NCBI GenBank assembly: GCA_009695305.1
Contig: SIBG01000018.1
Location: 1 to 53,967, forward strand
DNA length: 53,967 nt
Direction of reading: 5' to 3'
DNA from: Opitutus sp.
GTDB taxonomy: Bacteria; Verrucomicrobiota; Verrucomicrobiia; Opitutales; Opitutaceae
In this document: piece by piece, positions 16,240 to 24,413 of the stretch
Layout: each line of letters starts with the position of its first letter
Numbering within the stretch: position 1 is the first letter of the stretch
The notes under the pieces: generated by a model
Told to the model about the DNA's origin: nothing
The model's database searches: none
The model's input: only the letters and a program-made list of their open reading frames with translations
Translations under genes and position numbers: made by a program

Positions 16240-17780
16240 GGCTTTTCCGCCGGCTGGCGCACAAACACCTGGAACGGCGCCGCCGGCAATCCATCCGCCG
16301 TGAAGAGGCACGGCGACGGATCTTCCTGCTGGAGATACCGCACAAAACATGGTTCGCGCACGCTGGCCGCACCCACGATCAAGGTGTCGCCCACCAGTCG
16401 CGCGGTCGCCGGCACAAACGCCAGATCGGCCCCGGCGATCTCGAACGGCGGCAGCGCGGCCGCCGCGACCGCTCGCAAGACGAGCCCGGCGCCTTGCGTC
16501 TCGAAGTCCAAGCGCGCTTCGCGACCGTCCCTCCGCGCCAGCTTCACGACGGGCGAGTCCGCCGCGATCGGCTCGCCGAAAACATGCCGCCGCGCGAGCA
16601 GGGCGAGCCGGCGCCCGACCTCGGACTTGTTGCGCGGATGTTTGTCGTGTGAATCGCCAACATCGATCGTCACCGCGAGGTGCGCGCGCGGATCGTCGCG
16701 GACGACCTTGGCTTGCGCGGCCCGGACGCCGGCCCATCCGGCCTCGGTCAATTTTCGTTCCTGATAGTTGGGCAGCTGCACCACGAAGAACGGCAGCGCG
16801 GGGTGCTCGAATCCGCTGCGCCAATCCTTGATCATCGCCGCCAGTAGATCGGCGTATTCGGACGGACGCCCGACATTGGACTCGCCCTGATACCACACGA
16901 CGCCGCGCACGGCAAAGGGCAGCACCGCCGCCATCATGCCGTGGAAGAGGCCGCTGAGTTGCTCATCACGGCCAGGCCCGGGCGGCGCCGGCGGCGCGGC
17001 CGCGGTGAATTTCTCACCCGCCGCTTCAGCGCGGGCTTTCGCGCGTTCCCATGCGGTGCGATCGGCTTCATAGCGGGCGCGCAACCGCGGAAACGCCGTC
17101 ACCACTTCCTGCCAGCGCTGCGCGATGACGGGGCCATACGCCGCTTGTTGCACGGCACGAGGACTCATCCACGCCTCAATGGTCGTGCCACCGCGACTCA
17201 CGTTGAGCAGCCCGACCGGGACCTTGTCGTCGCGATAGAGATGGCGGGCGAAGAAGAATCCCACGGCAGAAAACGACGGCGCCGTTGGCGGCGAACTCGG
17301 AACCCAAGCCGCGGTGAAAACCGTCTCCGCGTGATCCGAGACGCGGTGTGGGACCTTGAGGTGGCGGAGCCACGGCAGATCGGCCGCGGCGGCGGCATCC
17401 GCGCCGTCGGCAGCGCGCGACAGCGCAAGCTCCATGTTGGATTGTCCCGTGAGCAACCACACATCGCCGATCACGACATCCCGGGCGACGAAGGAAATCT
17501 TCCCTTGCACGGCGAGATCCGCGGCAGGCCCAGGCTGCATCGGCGGCAAGGCCACCCGCCATTGGCCACGCTCGTCGGCGACCGCCGTTGCACTTGCGCC
17601 GCGGTAGGTCACCGTGATTTTTTCGCCGGCGTCGGCGGTGCCCCACACGGGCACCGTCACGCCGCGCTGCAACACCGCGTGATCGGAAAACAGGGGCGCG
17701 GGCCTCGGGTCAGCGCGGAGCCCACCGCATGCACCGAGCAATCCGAGCACCAAGGTGATGGGCGCCGCGCGAGGTTTCAC
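16236..17780 (-). CDS. Sialate O-acetylesterase-type carbohydrate esterase
   Basis: A 514-residue secreted enzyme with an N-terminal signal peptide containing a cysteine (LLGACGG), so it may be lipid-anchored. SGNH-type catalytic features are visible: LLTGQSNMELAL with the nucleophile Ser near residue 115, WYQGESN, and SHDKHP, which gives the catalytic Asp-x-x-His. Bacterial homologues remove acetyl groups from glycans, not only from sialic acid. It overlaps both neighbours by 4 bp (dehydratase upstream, Kelch protein downstream), which places it firmly in the operon. Periplasmic deacetylation of the imported glycan is the likely job. Confidence 0.87.
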   Translation of the reverse strand: MKPRAAPITLVLGLLGACGGLRADPRPAPLFSDHAVLQRGVTVPVWGTADAGEKITVTYRGASATAVADERGQWRVALPPMQPGPAADLAVQGKISFVARDVVIGDVWLLTGQSNMELALSRAADGADAAAAADLPWLRHLKVPHRVSDHAETVFTAAWVPSSPPTAPSFSAVGFFFARHLYRDDKVPVGLLNVSRGGTTIEAWMSPRAVQQAAYGPVIAQRWQEVVTAFPRLRARYEADRTAWERAKARAEAAGEKFTAAAPPAPPGPGRDEQLSGLFHGMMAAVLPFAVRGVVWYQGESNVGRPSEYADLLAAMIKDWRSGFEHPALPFFVVQLPNYQERKLTEAGWAGVRAAQAKVVRDDPRAHLAVTIDVGDSHDKHPRNKSEVGRRLALLARRHVFGEPIAADSPVVKLARRDGREARLDFETQGAGLVLRAVAAAALPPFEIAGADLAFVPATARLVGDTLIVGAASVREPCFVRYLQQEDPSPCLFTADGLPAAPFQVFVRQPAEKP

Positions 17781-19024
17781 GGCTTAAGCACCTTTCCTTG
17801 CACCGAATTGAATTCGCCGCTGCCAGGCTGGAACGGATATTTTTCGAGAAACCCGTCCGGCAGCCGGACGCCGAGCCCGGGCGTGTCGGCAAGCCGCAGC
17901 CGGCCTTTCTCGAGCACGGGCGGCTCGACCCAAAGTTCGGTGAGCAGCGGCGCTTGCAGGTGGGTGTTCAATTCAGGTTTGTTTGGATTGTAGGCTGCGA
18001 ATTCGAGGATCGCGGCATTCCGGCACGCGAAGGCCGCGTGCAGATTCGCCGCGACACCTGGCGTGGCCGACCACGCGTGCGTCGCGACCGAAACTCCCTT
18101 CAGTTCGCACAGCCGCGCGATCTTGATGAAGTTCATGATGCCGCCCATCCACGAGGCATCCAGTTGCGCGAGGCTGAACGGATCGTGCGCGAGCCAGTCG
18201 CGCCATTCCTCGAGACTGCTCAGGCTTTCGCCACCGGCAACCGGGAGCGAAGTCGATGCGCGCAGTTCCCCGTAAGCCCGCATATCGGTATACGGCAGCG
18301 CCTCCTCGAAAAACCCGATCGGATAGCCCTCGAGCGCCTGGAGCACAAACTGCGCGGTCGGGAGGTTCCAGATGTGGTCGGCCTCGGTGAGGTTGTCCAT
18401 GTGCGCGTCGAGATTGAGTTGAAACGACGCGCCGAAGCGCTTCACCAGAAACTCGATCTTGCTGACCTCGACATCGCGTGCCTCCTGCGGTGTGCGCGAC
18501 CAGAGAAACGGACCGCCCGGCTTGTAGCGGCCGGCGCCGAGCTTCACGGAGTTGAAGCCGAGGCTCAGGTATTGCGCGACCTTGCCTTCCAGTTCGCCCC
18601 ACTCGAACGGCGACACCCCGCCGGTCGCGTAGCAGGGCAGCGTTTCGTGGCAGCGCCCGCCGAGCAATTCGTAGACGGGCACGCCCAGCGCCTTGCCCTT
18701 CAAATCGAGCAGGGCCGCCTCGATGCCACCGAGCACGACCGAACCGAGGCCGACGCGCGCCCAGAATTTTCCGGCGGTGAACATCCGCCGGCTCAAGACG
18801 TCGACCTCGAGCGGCGACTGGCCGATGAGGATCGGTTCGTAGAACTCGACGATGCTCGGCACCACCTCCGGCACGAAGTAGCCGGCATAGGTTTCACCGA
18901 GGCCGGTCAACTCCGTGTCGGTCTCGATCCGGATGAGCGCCGCCGAGCGCCGCTCGCGCGACTTCATGAAAATGTCCTTTTGGGGGGCGGTGCAGAGGAG
19001 AGTGCGAACGCGGGTGATCTTCAT
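17777..19024 (-). CDS. Enolase-superfamily acid-sugar dehydratase (MR/MLE type)
   Basis: A 415-residue mandelate racemase/muconate lactonizing enzyme relative. Barrel motifs are visible: FNSVKLGAG (lysine at the end of strand 2), LNLDAHMDN (metal Asp), GFFEEALPY (metal Glu), VAGGESL (metal Glu) and VATHAWSATPG (His general base). This His-containing set is that of acid-sugar dehydratases, which turn aldonates or uronate-derived acids into 2-keto-3-deoxy acids. The adjacent 2-hydroxyacid dehydrogenase, the MFS transporter and the aldolases encoded at 51268 and 52877 fit a non-phosphorylative route. Substrate unknown. Confidence 0.88.
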   Translation of the reverse strand: MKITRVRTLLCTAPQKDIFMKSRERRSAALIRIETDTELTGLGETYAGYFVPEVVPSIVEFYEPILIGQSPLEVDVLSRRMFTAGKFWARVGLGSVVLGGIEAALLDLKGKALGVPVYELLGGRCHETLPCYATGGVSPFEWGELEGKVAQYLSLGFNSVKLGAGRYKPGGPFLWSRTPQEARDVEVSKIEFLVKRFGASFQLNLDAHMDNLTEADHIWNLPTAQFVLQALEGYPIGFFEEALPYTDMRAYGELRASTSLPVAGGESLSSLEEWRDWLAHDPFSLAQLDASWMGGIMNFIKIARLCELKGVSVATHAWSATPGVAANLHAAFACRNAAILEFAAYNPNKPELNTHLQAPLLTELWVEPPVLEKGRLRLADTPGLGVRLPDGFLEKYPFQPGSGEFNSVQGKVLKP

Positions 19025-19046
19025 ACGAACAAGGAGGAATCGGGCA

Positions 19047-20060
19047 TCATTGCAGATCGGCTGGCGAAACGACGTTGAGCAACGGCTGCCCGGCCACGTA
19101 GCGCGCCGCGTTCTGCCGGAAAATCCGCAGCAGGCCCTCGCGAAAATACGGCGAAAACGTCGTGCCGGAAATATGGGGCGTCAGGATGACGTGCGGGAAA
19201 CCCCAGAGCGGATGCTCGGGCGGCAGCGGGTATTGATAGTGAGTGTCGAGCGCCGCGCCGCCGAGGTGGCCGTCGCGCAAAACGGCGAGCAACGCTGTCT
19301 GCTGGATGAGGGGACCGCGCGCGGGGTTGAGCAGATAGGAACCCTTCGGCAGCGTCCGCAGATCCTGCTCGGACACGAGCCCCTCGGTCTTCGCCGTCAG
19401 CGGCATCGCGAGGATCAGGAAATCGAGACTGCGCAGAAACGCCTCCCGCTCCGGTTCGTCGAAGTAGCGGTCGGGCAGCGAGCCGTCCGGGTCGCCGGTG
19501 CCCTCGACGAACGTGGAGTCGGCGCGGGATTTTTTTCCGGAGCGCGTGAGCACGTGGACTTTCATCCCGAGCGCCTTCGCCAGCCGCGCTGTCTCGCGGC
19601 CGATGCCGCCGTAGCCCCAGATGCCGACGGTGCGCGTGCGGAGTTCGCCGGAGAATTTCGCGGCGCGGTCCCAGACGCGGTTATCCTGATTGCGGATGAG
19701 CGTCCGCAGGTCGCGCACGAGATTGACCATCATCGCGATGTTCCACTCGGCAATCGGGCAATCGAAGACGCCGCGCGCGTTGGTGACCGTGATGCCCTTT
19801 TCGCCGAGCTTGAACGGAAAGAGGTGCGAAAATCCCGCCGACTCGATTTGCAGCCAGCGCAGGCCGGTGAAAGCGGCGAGATTCGGCGGCGGCGAACTGC
19901 AGAAAACAATCTCCACCTCGCGCGCGCGTTCCTCCGGCCACGGCTGGCCCGCAGCGTGGCCGCGCAGGACGCACAATTCGATCTCCGCCACCGCGGGTTC
20001 CTGCTCCGGCGGAACCTCGACGAACGACGGAGCGGTGGTGAAGCAGAGTGGTTTTCTCAT
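19047..20060 (-). CDS. D-isomer-specific 2-hydroxyacid dehydrogenase
   Basis: The 337-residue enzyme has the NAD-binding GIWGYGGIGRETARLAKALG at mid-length and the catalytic Arg in LLNPARGPLIQ. The acidic residue lies in the LDTHYQYPLPPEHPLW segment and the His in LTPHISGTTFS. Family members reduce 2-keto acids or oxidise D-2-hydroxyacids with NAD(P). In the operon it may reduce the 2-keto acid or aldehyde produced from the dehydratase product, or act on hydroxypyruvate. It ends 22 bp before the dehydratase start and overlaps the esterase gene by 4 bp. Confidence 0.88.
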   Translation of the reverse strand: MRKPLCFTTAPSFVEVPPEQEPAVAEIELCVLRGHAAGQPWPEERAREVEIVFCSSPPPNLAAFTGLRWLQIESAGFSHLFPFKLGEKGITVTNARGVFDCPIAEWNIAMMVNLVRDLRTLIRNQDNRVWDRAAKFSGELRTRTVGIWGYGGIGRETARLAKALGMKVHVLTRSGKKSRADSTFVEGTGDPDGSLPDRYFDEPEREAFLRSLDFLILAMPLTAKTEGLVSEQDLRTLPKGSYLLNPARGPLIQQTALLAVLRDGHLGGAALDTHYQYPLPPEHPLWGFPHVILTPHISGTTFSPYFREGLLRIFRQNAARYVAGQPLLNVVSPADLQ

Positions 20061-20986
20061 CGGCCGGTCTTGGCGGTCAGGTGCTTGAGCAGAAACTCGT
20101 CAGGTCTGGGACTGGAAGGAGAAGGCTGATCTTCAATCCGCAGCAGACACACGAGGCCGGCGGCGTCGGCCCGCTCCTTCAGTTTCACGCCCTGCATCGC
20201 GTGGTGAATCGCGTGGCCCGCATCGACCGCGGGCAACGCCGCCATGGTCGGATAAGCCAGCATGACCGGCGGATCGTCGCGCGAAACGTGCGTGATCGGC
20301 GAGCCCTCCCGCATCGCGGGCGAATACTCCGCGTAGCGCTCCCTGACCTGCGCGCGGTTCTTCGCCCCGACCGCGCGCGTGATCATGGGGTGATTCATCA
20401 CCTGGTCCCCCACCCAACCGATGACCTCCTCGGAATCGAGCGACGTCTGCGGCGACATCCCCACCGCCGCCTGCAACCGGCTCGATTCCCGCGCCACCGG
20501 GTCGGCGCTCTTGGCATCGGCCAGATCGTCGTGGTAAGCCAGCCAGAGCGTCGTGCATCCGCCCGCCGACACGCCCATCGCTCCGATCCGCTTGGGATCG
20601 AGTTTCCATTCGGCCGCTTTCGATCGAAGAAATTGCACTGCTCGCGCCCCATCGTGCAGCGGCCCCGGCACGGTGGCCATGCTCGTGTAGCGATAATTGA
20701 TCGACGCAACCGACACGCCGTGAGCCAGCATGAAGGTCAACAATTCCGCGGGCACCGCGGATTTGTCGCCGCCGTGCCAGCCGCCGCCGTGGATGAACAC
20801 GACGAGCGGCGTGGGGCGCTCTGACTTGGCGCGCCACAGATCCAACCGGTGGCGTTCGTGCGAGCCGTAGGCCGCGTCGAGGACGTCGGGCGGGAACGGC
20901 GGGGCCGGCGGCTTTTTCGCGTCGGCCTGCGCGAGCAGGCCCGCGGCGGTCAAGAGCAACAAGGCGGCGAGGGTCGGGCGGCGCAT
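20057..20986 (-). CDS. Secreted alpha/beta-hydrolase (carboxylesterase/lipase type)
   Basis: A 309-residue alpha/beta hydrolase with a signal peptide (MRRPTLAALLLLTAAGLLAQ). The oxyanion motif FIHGGGWHGGD lies near residue 65, and the nucleophile elbow GVSAGG near 140, as in the hormone-sensitive-lipase/BD-FAE group. Such esterases often remove acyl or feruloyl groups from polysaccharides. It is encoded 33 bp after the last propeller gene and overlaps the dehydrogenase gene by 4 bp, so it belongs to the same operon and probably acts in the periplasm. Confidence 0.83.
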   Translation of the reverse strand: MRRPTLAALLLLTAAGLLAQADAKKPPAPPFPPDVLDAAYGSHERHRLDLWRAKSERPTPLVVFIHGGGWHGGDKSAVPAELLTFMLAHGVSVASINYRYTSMATVPGPLHDGARAVQFLRSKAAEWKLDPKRIGAMGVSAGGCTTLWLAYHDDLADAKSADPVARESSRLQAAVGMSPQTSLDSEEVIGWVGDQVMNHPMITRAVGAKNRAQVRERYAEYSPAMREGSPITHVSRDDPPVMLAYPTMAALPAVDAGHAIHHAMQGVKLKERADAAGLVCLLRIEDQPSPSSPRPDEFLLKHLTAKTGR

Positions 20987-21019
20987 GGTCGAGAGTTCCG
21001 ATGAAAACGTCGCAACCGG

Positions 21020-22687
21020 TCAACGCAAGGTCACGGCGAAGAGATCGGCCTGCTCGAGGTGCGCCCGCACGAGGTAGCGTCCGGCGGGAAGGTCGCGGAG
21101 TGTTTTCGCGTTCCAGCGCGCCTCCAGCGCGAGGCCGTCAGTGCTCAGCGGCAGCGCCTCCTCCCGGCTGAAACCGCGAATCCGAAATCCGTCCTCGTCG
21201 AGGATTTCGATGCGCACGGCACCCTTCGACGCATCGGCGTTCACGGTGAGTGTGGTCACGCCGGTGAAGTCCAGCGCCCACAGCGTGACGTTGCCAATTG
21301 TGTTCACGAGCTGGGGCGCATCGCGCTTCTGGCCCTTGACGGGGCTCTTCGGGTTGATGCCGACGGCGACGAAACGATCGCGCGGCGCGATGGCCAGCCC
21401 GACGCCGCTGAAATAGTCGGTGGAGCCAACGATCTGGCGGTTGAGGCCCACGCCGCCGATCGCCGTGCCGCGATACGCGGCGTAGTAGAACAGCATTTCT
21501 TTTTCCAGCATCACCGGAGTCCCGTTGCTGACCATCGAACCGGCGTCGAAGACCTCGCCCGTGCCGCGCGGGATCGGCGGGATGCGCGCAAACGTGCGGT
21601 CCCAGCGCAAGCCATCGCGGCTGCTCATGAGTTCCGAATCCATCGTGCCGACCGCGCGGTCAAGGATCTGGTTGATCGAGAAATACTGGCCGTTGTGGAA
21701 AAATACCGGCGAGGTGTGGAACTCGAGCTGCGGCGGATCCTGATCGTTCACCGTGAGGAGGAGCTGCGGTTTGCTCCAATGGATGAAATCCCGGCTCTCG
21801 GTGCGCCCCATGCCGTGTTTCCACGAGGCGCTGCCGTCGGGAAAGGGCGTCCACATCTTGCCGTAGATGGCGAATACGCCGCGCAGCGGGTCGTAGAGGA
21901 CATCGACCGCGTCGGACATGCCGAAGGGCACGCGCCAGATTTTCCGCGGCGTGCCGTCGGCGCGCCGGTCCTCGCTGTAAACGTCTTCACCCTGAAACGG
22001 CGGCTGAAGGCCCTTGTCGCCGAGCGCGGTCGCGTAAACGAGCCCGCCCTCGTATTTTTTCCAGTGGATGCCGTCCGGAGAAAACGCCACGTGCGCGCCC
22101 GCGCCGTCCCGCGTGCGCGCACCGACCGACCAGTCGTAGTAGGCCATCTTGTAGCGACGCGCGGGATCGGGGTCGCGCGGGTCGACGACGACGGAGTTGC
22201 AGTAGCGATCACCGTAGCCGCCTTCTTTGCCACCGGCCCCCACGAGCACGATGTTCGTGATCTTCTCCTCGTAGAACGGAAACAGATCGAGGCCGGGCTT
22301 CGTCCAGTTTCTCCCGTCGTCCGACTCCGCATAACAAACCACGCACTTGAGGCTCTTGTCCTCTTTGCGCCGCTCCTGGTAGGCCTGATACCACATCTGG
22401 AATTTGCCGGTCTGCGGATTGCGATAGACACTCGTCCAGCCAAGCATCCCCTCCCACGCTTTGTTCGGTGGGACCACCGGGTTGTTCGCAGCCTTTCGAA
22501 ACGGCACAATCCGCTTGATGGTGCCCGGACGGTAGAGCACGTCGTCGTCGTCCACGAACAGGATCGTGCGCGGGTTTTGCGCCGCGGCCGCCGCGGCGCA
22601 AAACCAAAGTGCGGCAGCGGCAAGGAGCAAAGAGTTCAAACCCGCCGCTTTTGACGCGGAAGATTTATGCGAGAAAGAGAATTCCAT
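21020..22687 (-). CDS. Secreted beta-propeller paralogue 9 (type I)
   Basis: Last of nine tandem paralogues; 555 residues from ATG 22687. A signal peptide (to about residue 36, LWFCAAAAAAQ) is followed by the family motif FVDDDDVLYRPGT. Propeller-blade motifs come next: WTSVYRNPQTGKFQMWYQ, YAESDDGRNWTKP, DPRDPDPARRYKMAYYDW, AFSPDGIHWKK, GRTESRDFIHWSKP and SSRDGLRWDR. About 120 C-terminal residues form a beta-sandwich-like domain (NADASKGAVRIEILDEDGF). The DP...G...WYQ and RRYKM patterns recall GH32/GH43/GH130 hydrolases, but a family number cannot be given. The signal region carries a perfect 15-bp DNA palindrome. An ATG at 22687 was preferred to a longer reading without signal peptide. Confidence 0.8.
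   Translation of the reverse strand: MEFSFSHKSSASKAAGLNSLLLAAAALWFCAAAAAAQNPRTILFVDDDDVLYRPGTIKRIVPFRKAANNPVVPPNKAWEGMLGWTSVYRNPQTGKFQMWYQAYQERRKEDKSLKCVVCYAESDDGRNWTKPGLDLFPFYEEKITNIVLVGAGGKEGGYGDRYCNSVVVDPRDPDPARRYKMAYYDWSVGARTRDGAGAHVAFSPDGIHWKKYEGGLVYATALGDKGLQPPFQGEDVYSEDRRADGTPRKIWRVPFGMSDAVDVLYDPLRGVFAIYGKMWTPFPDGSASWKHGMGRTESRDFIHWSKPQLLLTVNDQDPPQLEFHTSPVFFHNGQYFSINQILDRAVGTMDSELMSSRDGLRWDRTFARIPPIPRGTGEVFDAGSMVSNGTPVMLEKEMLFYYAAYRGTAIGGVGLNRQIVGSTDYFSGVGLAIAPRDRFVAVGINPKSPVKGQKRDAPQLVNTIGNVTLWALDFTGVTTLTVNADASKGAVRIEILDEDGFRIRGFSREEALPLSTDGLALEARWNAKTLRDLPAGRYLVRAHLEQADLFAVTLR
22573..22605. repeat. Perfect 15-bp inverted repeat in signal-peptide codons (paralogue 9)
   Basis: GGTTTTGCGCCGCGG, three spacer bases, then its exact reverse complement. 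It encodes the WFCAAAAAAQN segment of the signal peptide. The same element recurs at 24261-24293, 27636-27668 and 30748-30780. Confidence 0.85.
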
Positions 22688-22725
22688 GGAATTACTGGAG
22701 CGAGGTGGATGGACCGGAGGAGCGG

Positions 22726-24375
22726 CTAGCGAAGAGTAACGGCGAACAGCTCCGCGTTTTCGAGGTGCACGCGCACGAGGTAGCGGCCGGCCGGAAGCTC
22801 GCGGAGGGACTTCGCTTTCCACGCCGCCCGTAATTCGAGCCCATCGGCCGCGATCGGCACCGCGTCGTCCTTCGTGAAGCCACGCAGCCGGAATCCATCC
22901 TCGTCGAGGAGTTCGACGCGCACGGCGCCCTTGGACGCGTCGGCGTTGACGGTGAGAGAGGAGACACCGGTGAAATCCAGCGCGCGCAATGTCACGTTGC
23001 CGATGGTGTTGGTGAGCTTCGGTGCGTCGCGGCGCTGCTCCTTGACCGGGCTCGCGGGATTGACCTGCACGGCGACGAAGCGATCCCGCGGAGTGATGGC
23101 CAGGCCGATGCCACTGAAGTAATCCTTGGAGCCTATGACCTGCCGGGTCATGCCCACGGCGCCGATCGCCGTGCCGCGATAAGCACCGTAGTAGAAGCGC
23201 ATCTCGTCCCCGACGATGATGGGCGTGTTGTTCGTGAGGATCGAGCCGGAGTCGAAGACGTCGCCCCGGCTGCGCGGAATCACCCACTTGCTCGGATAGG
23301 CGCGATTCCAGCGGAAGCCGTCACGGCTGCTGATCAACTCGGCATCGATGGTGCCCACCTGGCGATCGAGGACCTGGTTCAGCGAGAAATACATCGCGTT
23401 GTAAAAGAAGACCGGGGACGTATGGAACTCGAGCTGCGGCGCGTCGCGGTCGTCGGTGGTCAGCACGAGTTCCGGCCGGCTCCAGTGGAGCAGGTCCTTG
23501 CTCTCGGTGCGCCCCATCCCGTGCTTCCACGAAAGCGAGCCATCCGGGAATGGCGTCCACATCTTGCCGTAGAGGAGGTAGGACTCGCGCACCGGGTCGT
23601 AGAAAACATCGGTCGCGTCTGACATCGCATAGGGCACCCGCCAGCTCTTCCGCACCGCTCCATCCTTGAGCTTCTCCTCGAAATAAATCCCCTCATCCTG
23701 AAAGGGCGGCGGCATGCCCTTCCCGCCAAACGGCGTCTTCAGCACCATCCCCTCCTCGCGCTTTCTCCAGCGGATTCCATCCGGCGAATAGGCGAGGTGA
23801 ATCCCGGAGCCTTTGCTGCCGGCGTCCCAGTCGTAATAGACCATCTTGTAGCGCCGGGTCGCGTCGGGCTCCCTGGGGTCGACCACGACCGAGTTGCAGT
23901 AACGGTCGCCGTAGCCGCCCTCGTTGCCGATGAGGACAATGTTCGTGTCCTTCGCCTCGTAGAACGGAAAGAGCCCGAGGGTGGGTTTGCGCCACGCGAT
24001 GCCGTCGTCGGATTCGGCATAGCACACGACGCACTTGAACCGTTTGTCCTCTTTTCGGAACTCCTGGTAGGCCTGATACCACAGTTGAAATTTGCCGGTG
24101 CGCGGATCGCGATAGACACTCGTCCAGCCAAGATTGCCCTCCCACGGTTTTTCCGGCGGCAACACGGGATTCGCGGAATATTTCTTGAATTCCACGACCC
24201 GCTTGATCGTGCCCGGACGGTAGAGCACGTCGTCGTCGTCCACGAACAGGATCGTGCGCGGGTTTTGCGCCGCGGCAGCCGCGGCGCAAAACCAAAGTGC
24301 GGCAGCGGCAAGGAGCAAAGAGTTCCAACCCGCCGCTTTTGACACGAGAGGTTGATGCGAGAAAGAGAATTCCAT
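22726..24375 (-). CDS. Secreted beta-propeller paralogue 8 (type I)
   Basis: A 549-residue paralogue with nearly the same signal peptide as its downstream copy (21020-22687). Family motifs are FVDDDDVLYRPGT, WTSVYRDPRTGKFQLWYQ, DPREPDATRRYKMVYYDW, YSPDGIRWRK, GRTESKDLLHWSRP and LEFHTSPVFFYN. The C-terminal sandwich ends in HLENAELFAVTLR and is almost identical to that of the upstream neighbour. The 5' junctions of this gene and the next are the same sequence repeated 1,688 bp apart, so it arose by recent tandem duplication or conversion. A 38-bp spacer separates it from each neighbour. Probably periplasmic or surface glycan hydrolase; activity unknown. Confidence 0.8.
   Translation of the reverse strand: MEFSFSHQPLVSKAAGWNSLLLAAAALWFCAAAAAAQNPRTILFVDDDDVLYRPGTIKRVVEFKKYSANPVLPPEKPWEGNLGWTSVYRDPRTGKFQLWYQAYQEFRKEDKRFKCVVCYAESDDGIAWRKPTLGLFPFYEAKDTNIVLIGNEGGYGDRYCNSVVVDPREPDATRRYKMVYYDWDAGSKGSGIHLAYSPDGIRWRKREEGMVLKTPFGGKGMPPPFQDEGIYFEEKLKDGAVRKSWRVPYAMSDATDVFYDPVRESYLLYGKMWTPFPDGSLSWKHGMGRTESKDLLHWSRPELVLTTDDRDAPQLEFHTSPVFFYNAMYFSLNQVLDRQVGTIDAELISSRDGFRWNRAYPSKWVIPRSRGDVFDSGSILTNNTPIIVGDEMRFYYGAYRGTAIGAVGMTRQVIGSKDYFSGIGLAITPRDRFVAVQVNPASPVKEQRRDAPKLTNTIGNVTLRALDFTGVSSLTVNADASKGAVRVELLDEDGFRLRGFTKDDAVPIAADGLELRAAWKAKSLRELPAGRYLVRVHLENAELFAVTLR
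24261..24293. repeat. Perfect 15-bp inverted repeat in signal-peptide codons (paralogue 8)
   Basis: Same arms as at 22573-22605 (GGTTTTGCGCCGCGG and its complement) with a CAG spacer. It codes for the alanine-rich end of the signal peptide. Confidence 0.85.
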
Positions 24376-24413
24376 GGAATGACTGGAGCGAGGTGGATGG
24401 ACCGGAGGAGCGG

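Noticed and set aside
15139..17780. Complete sialic acid catabolic cluster (NanM-like plus sialate esterase)
   Set aside because: No clear NanA, NanK, NanE or sialic acid transporter; the DapA-family gene lies in another operon and both families act on other glycans too.
21020..23287. Longer reading of the last propeller gene (755 codons)
   Set aside because: The extra N-terminal part overlaps the preceding gene out of frame; the ATG at 22687 gives a signal peptide matching the next copy.
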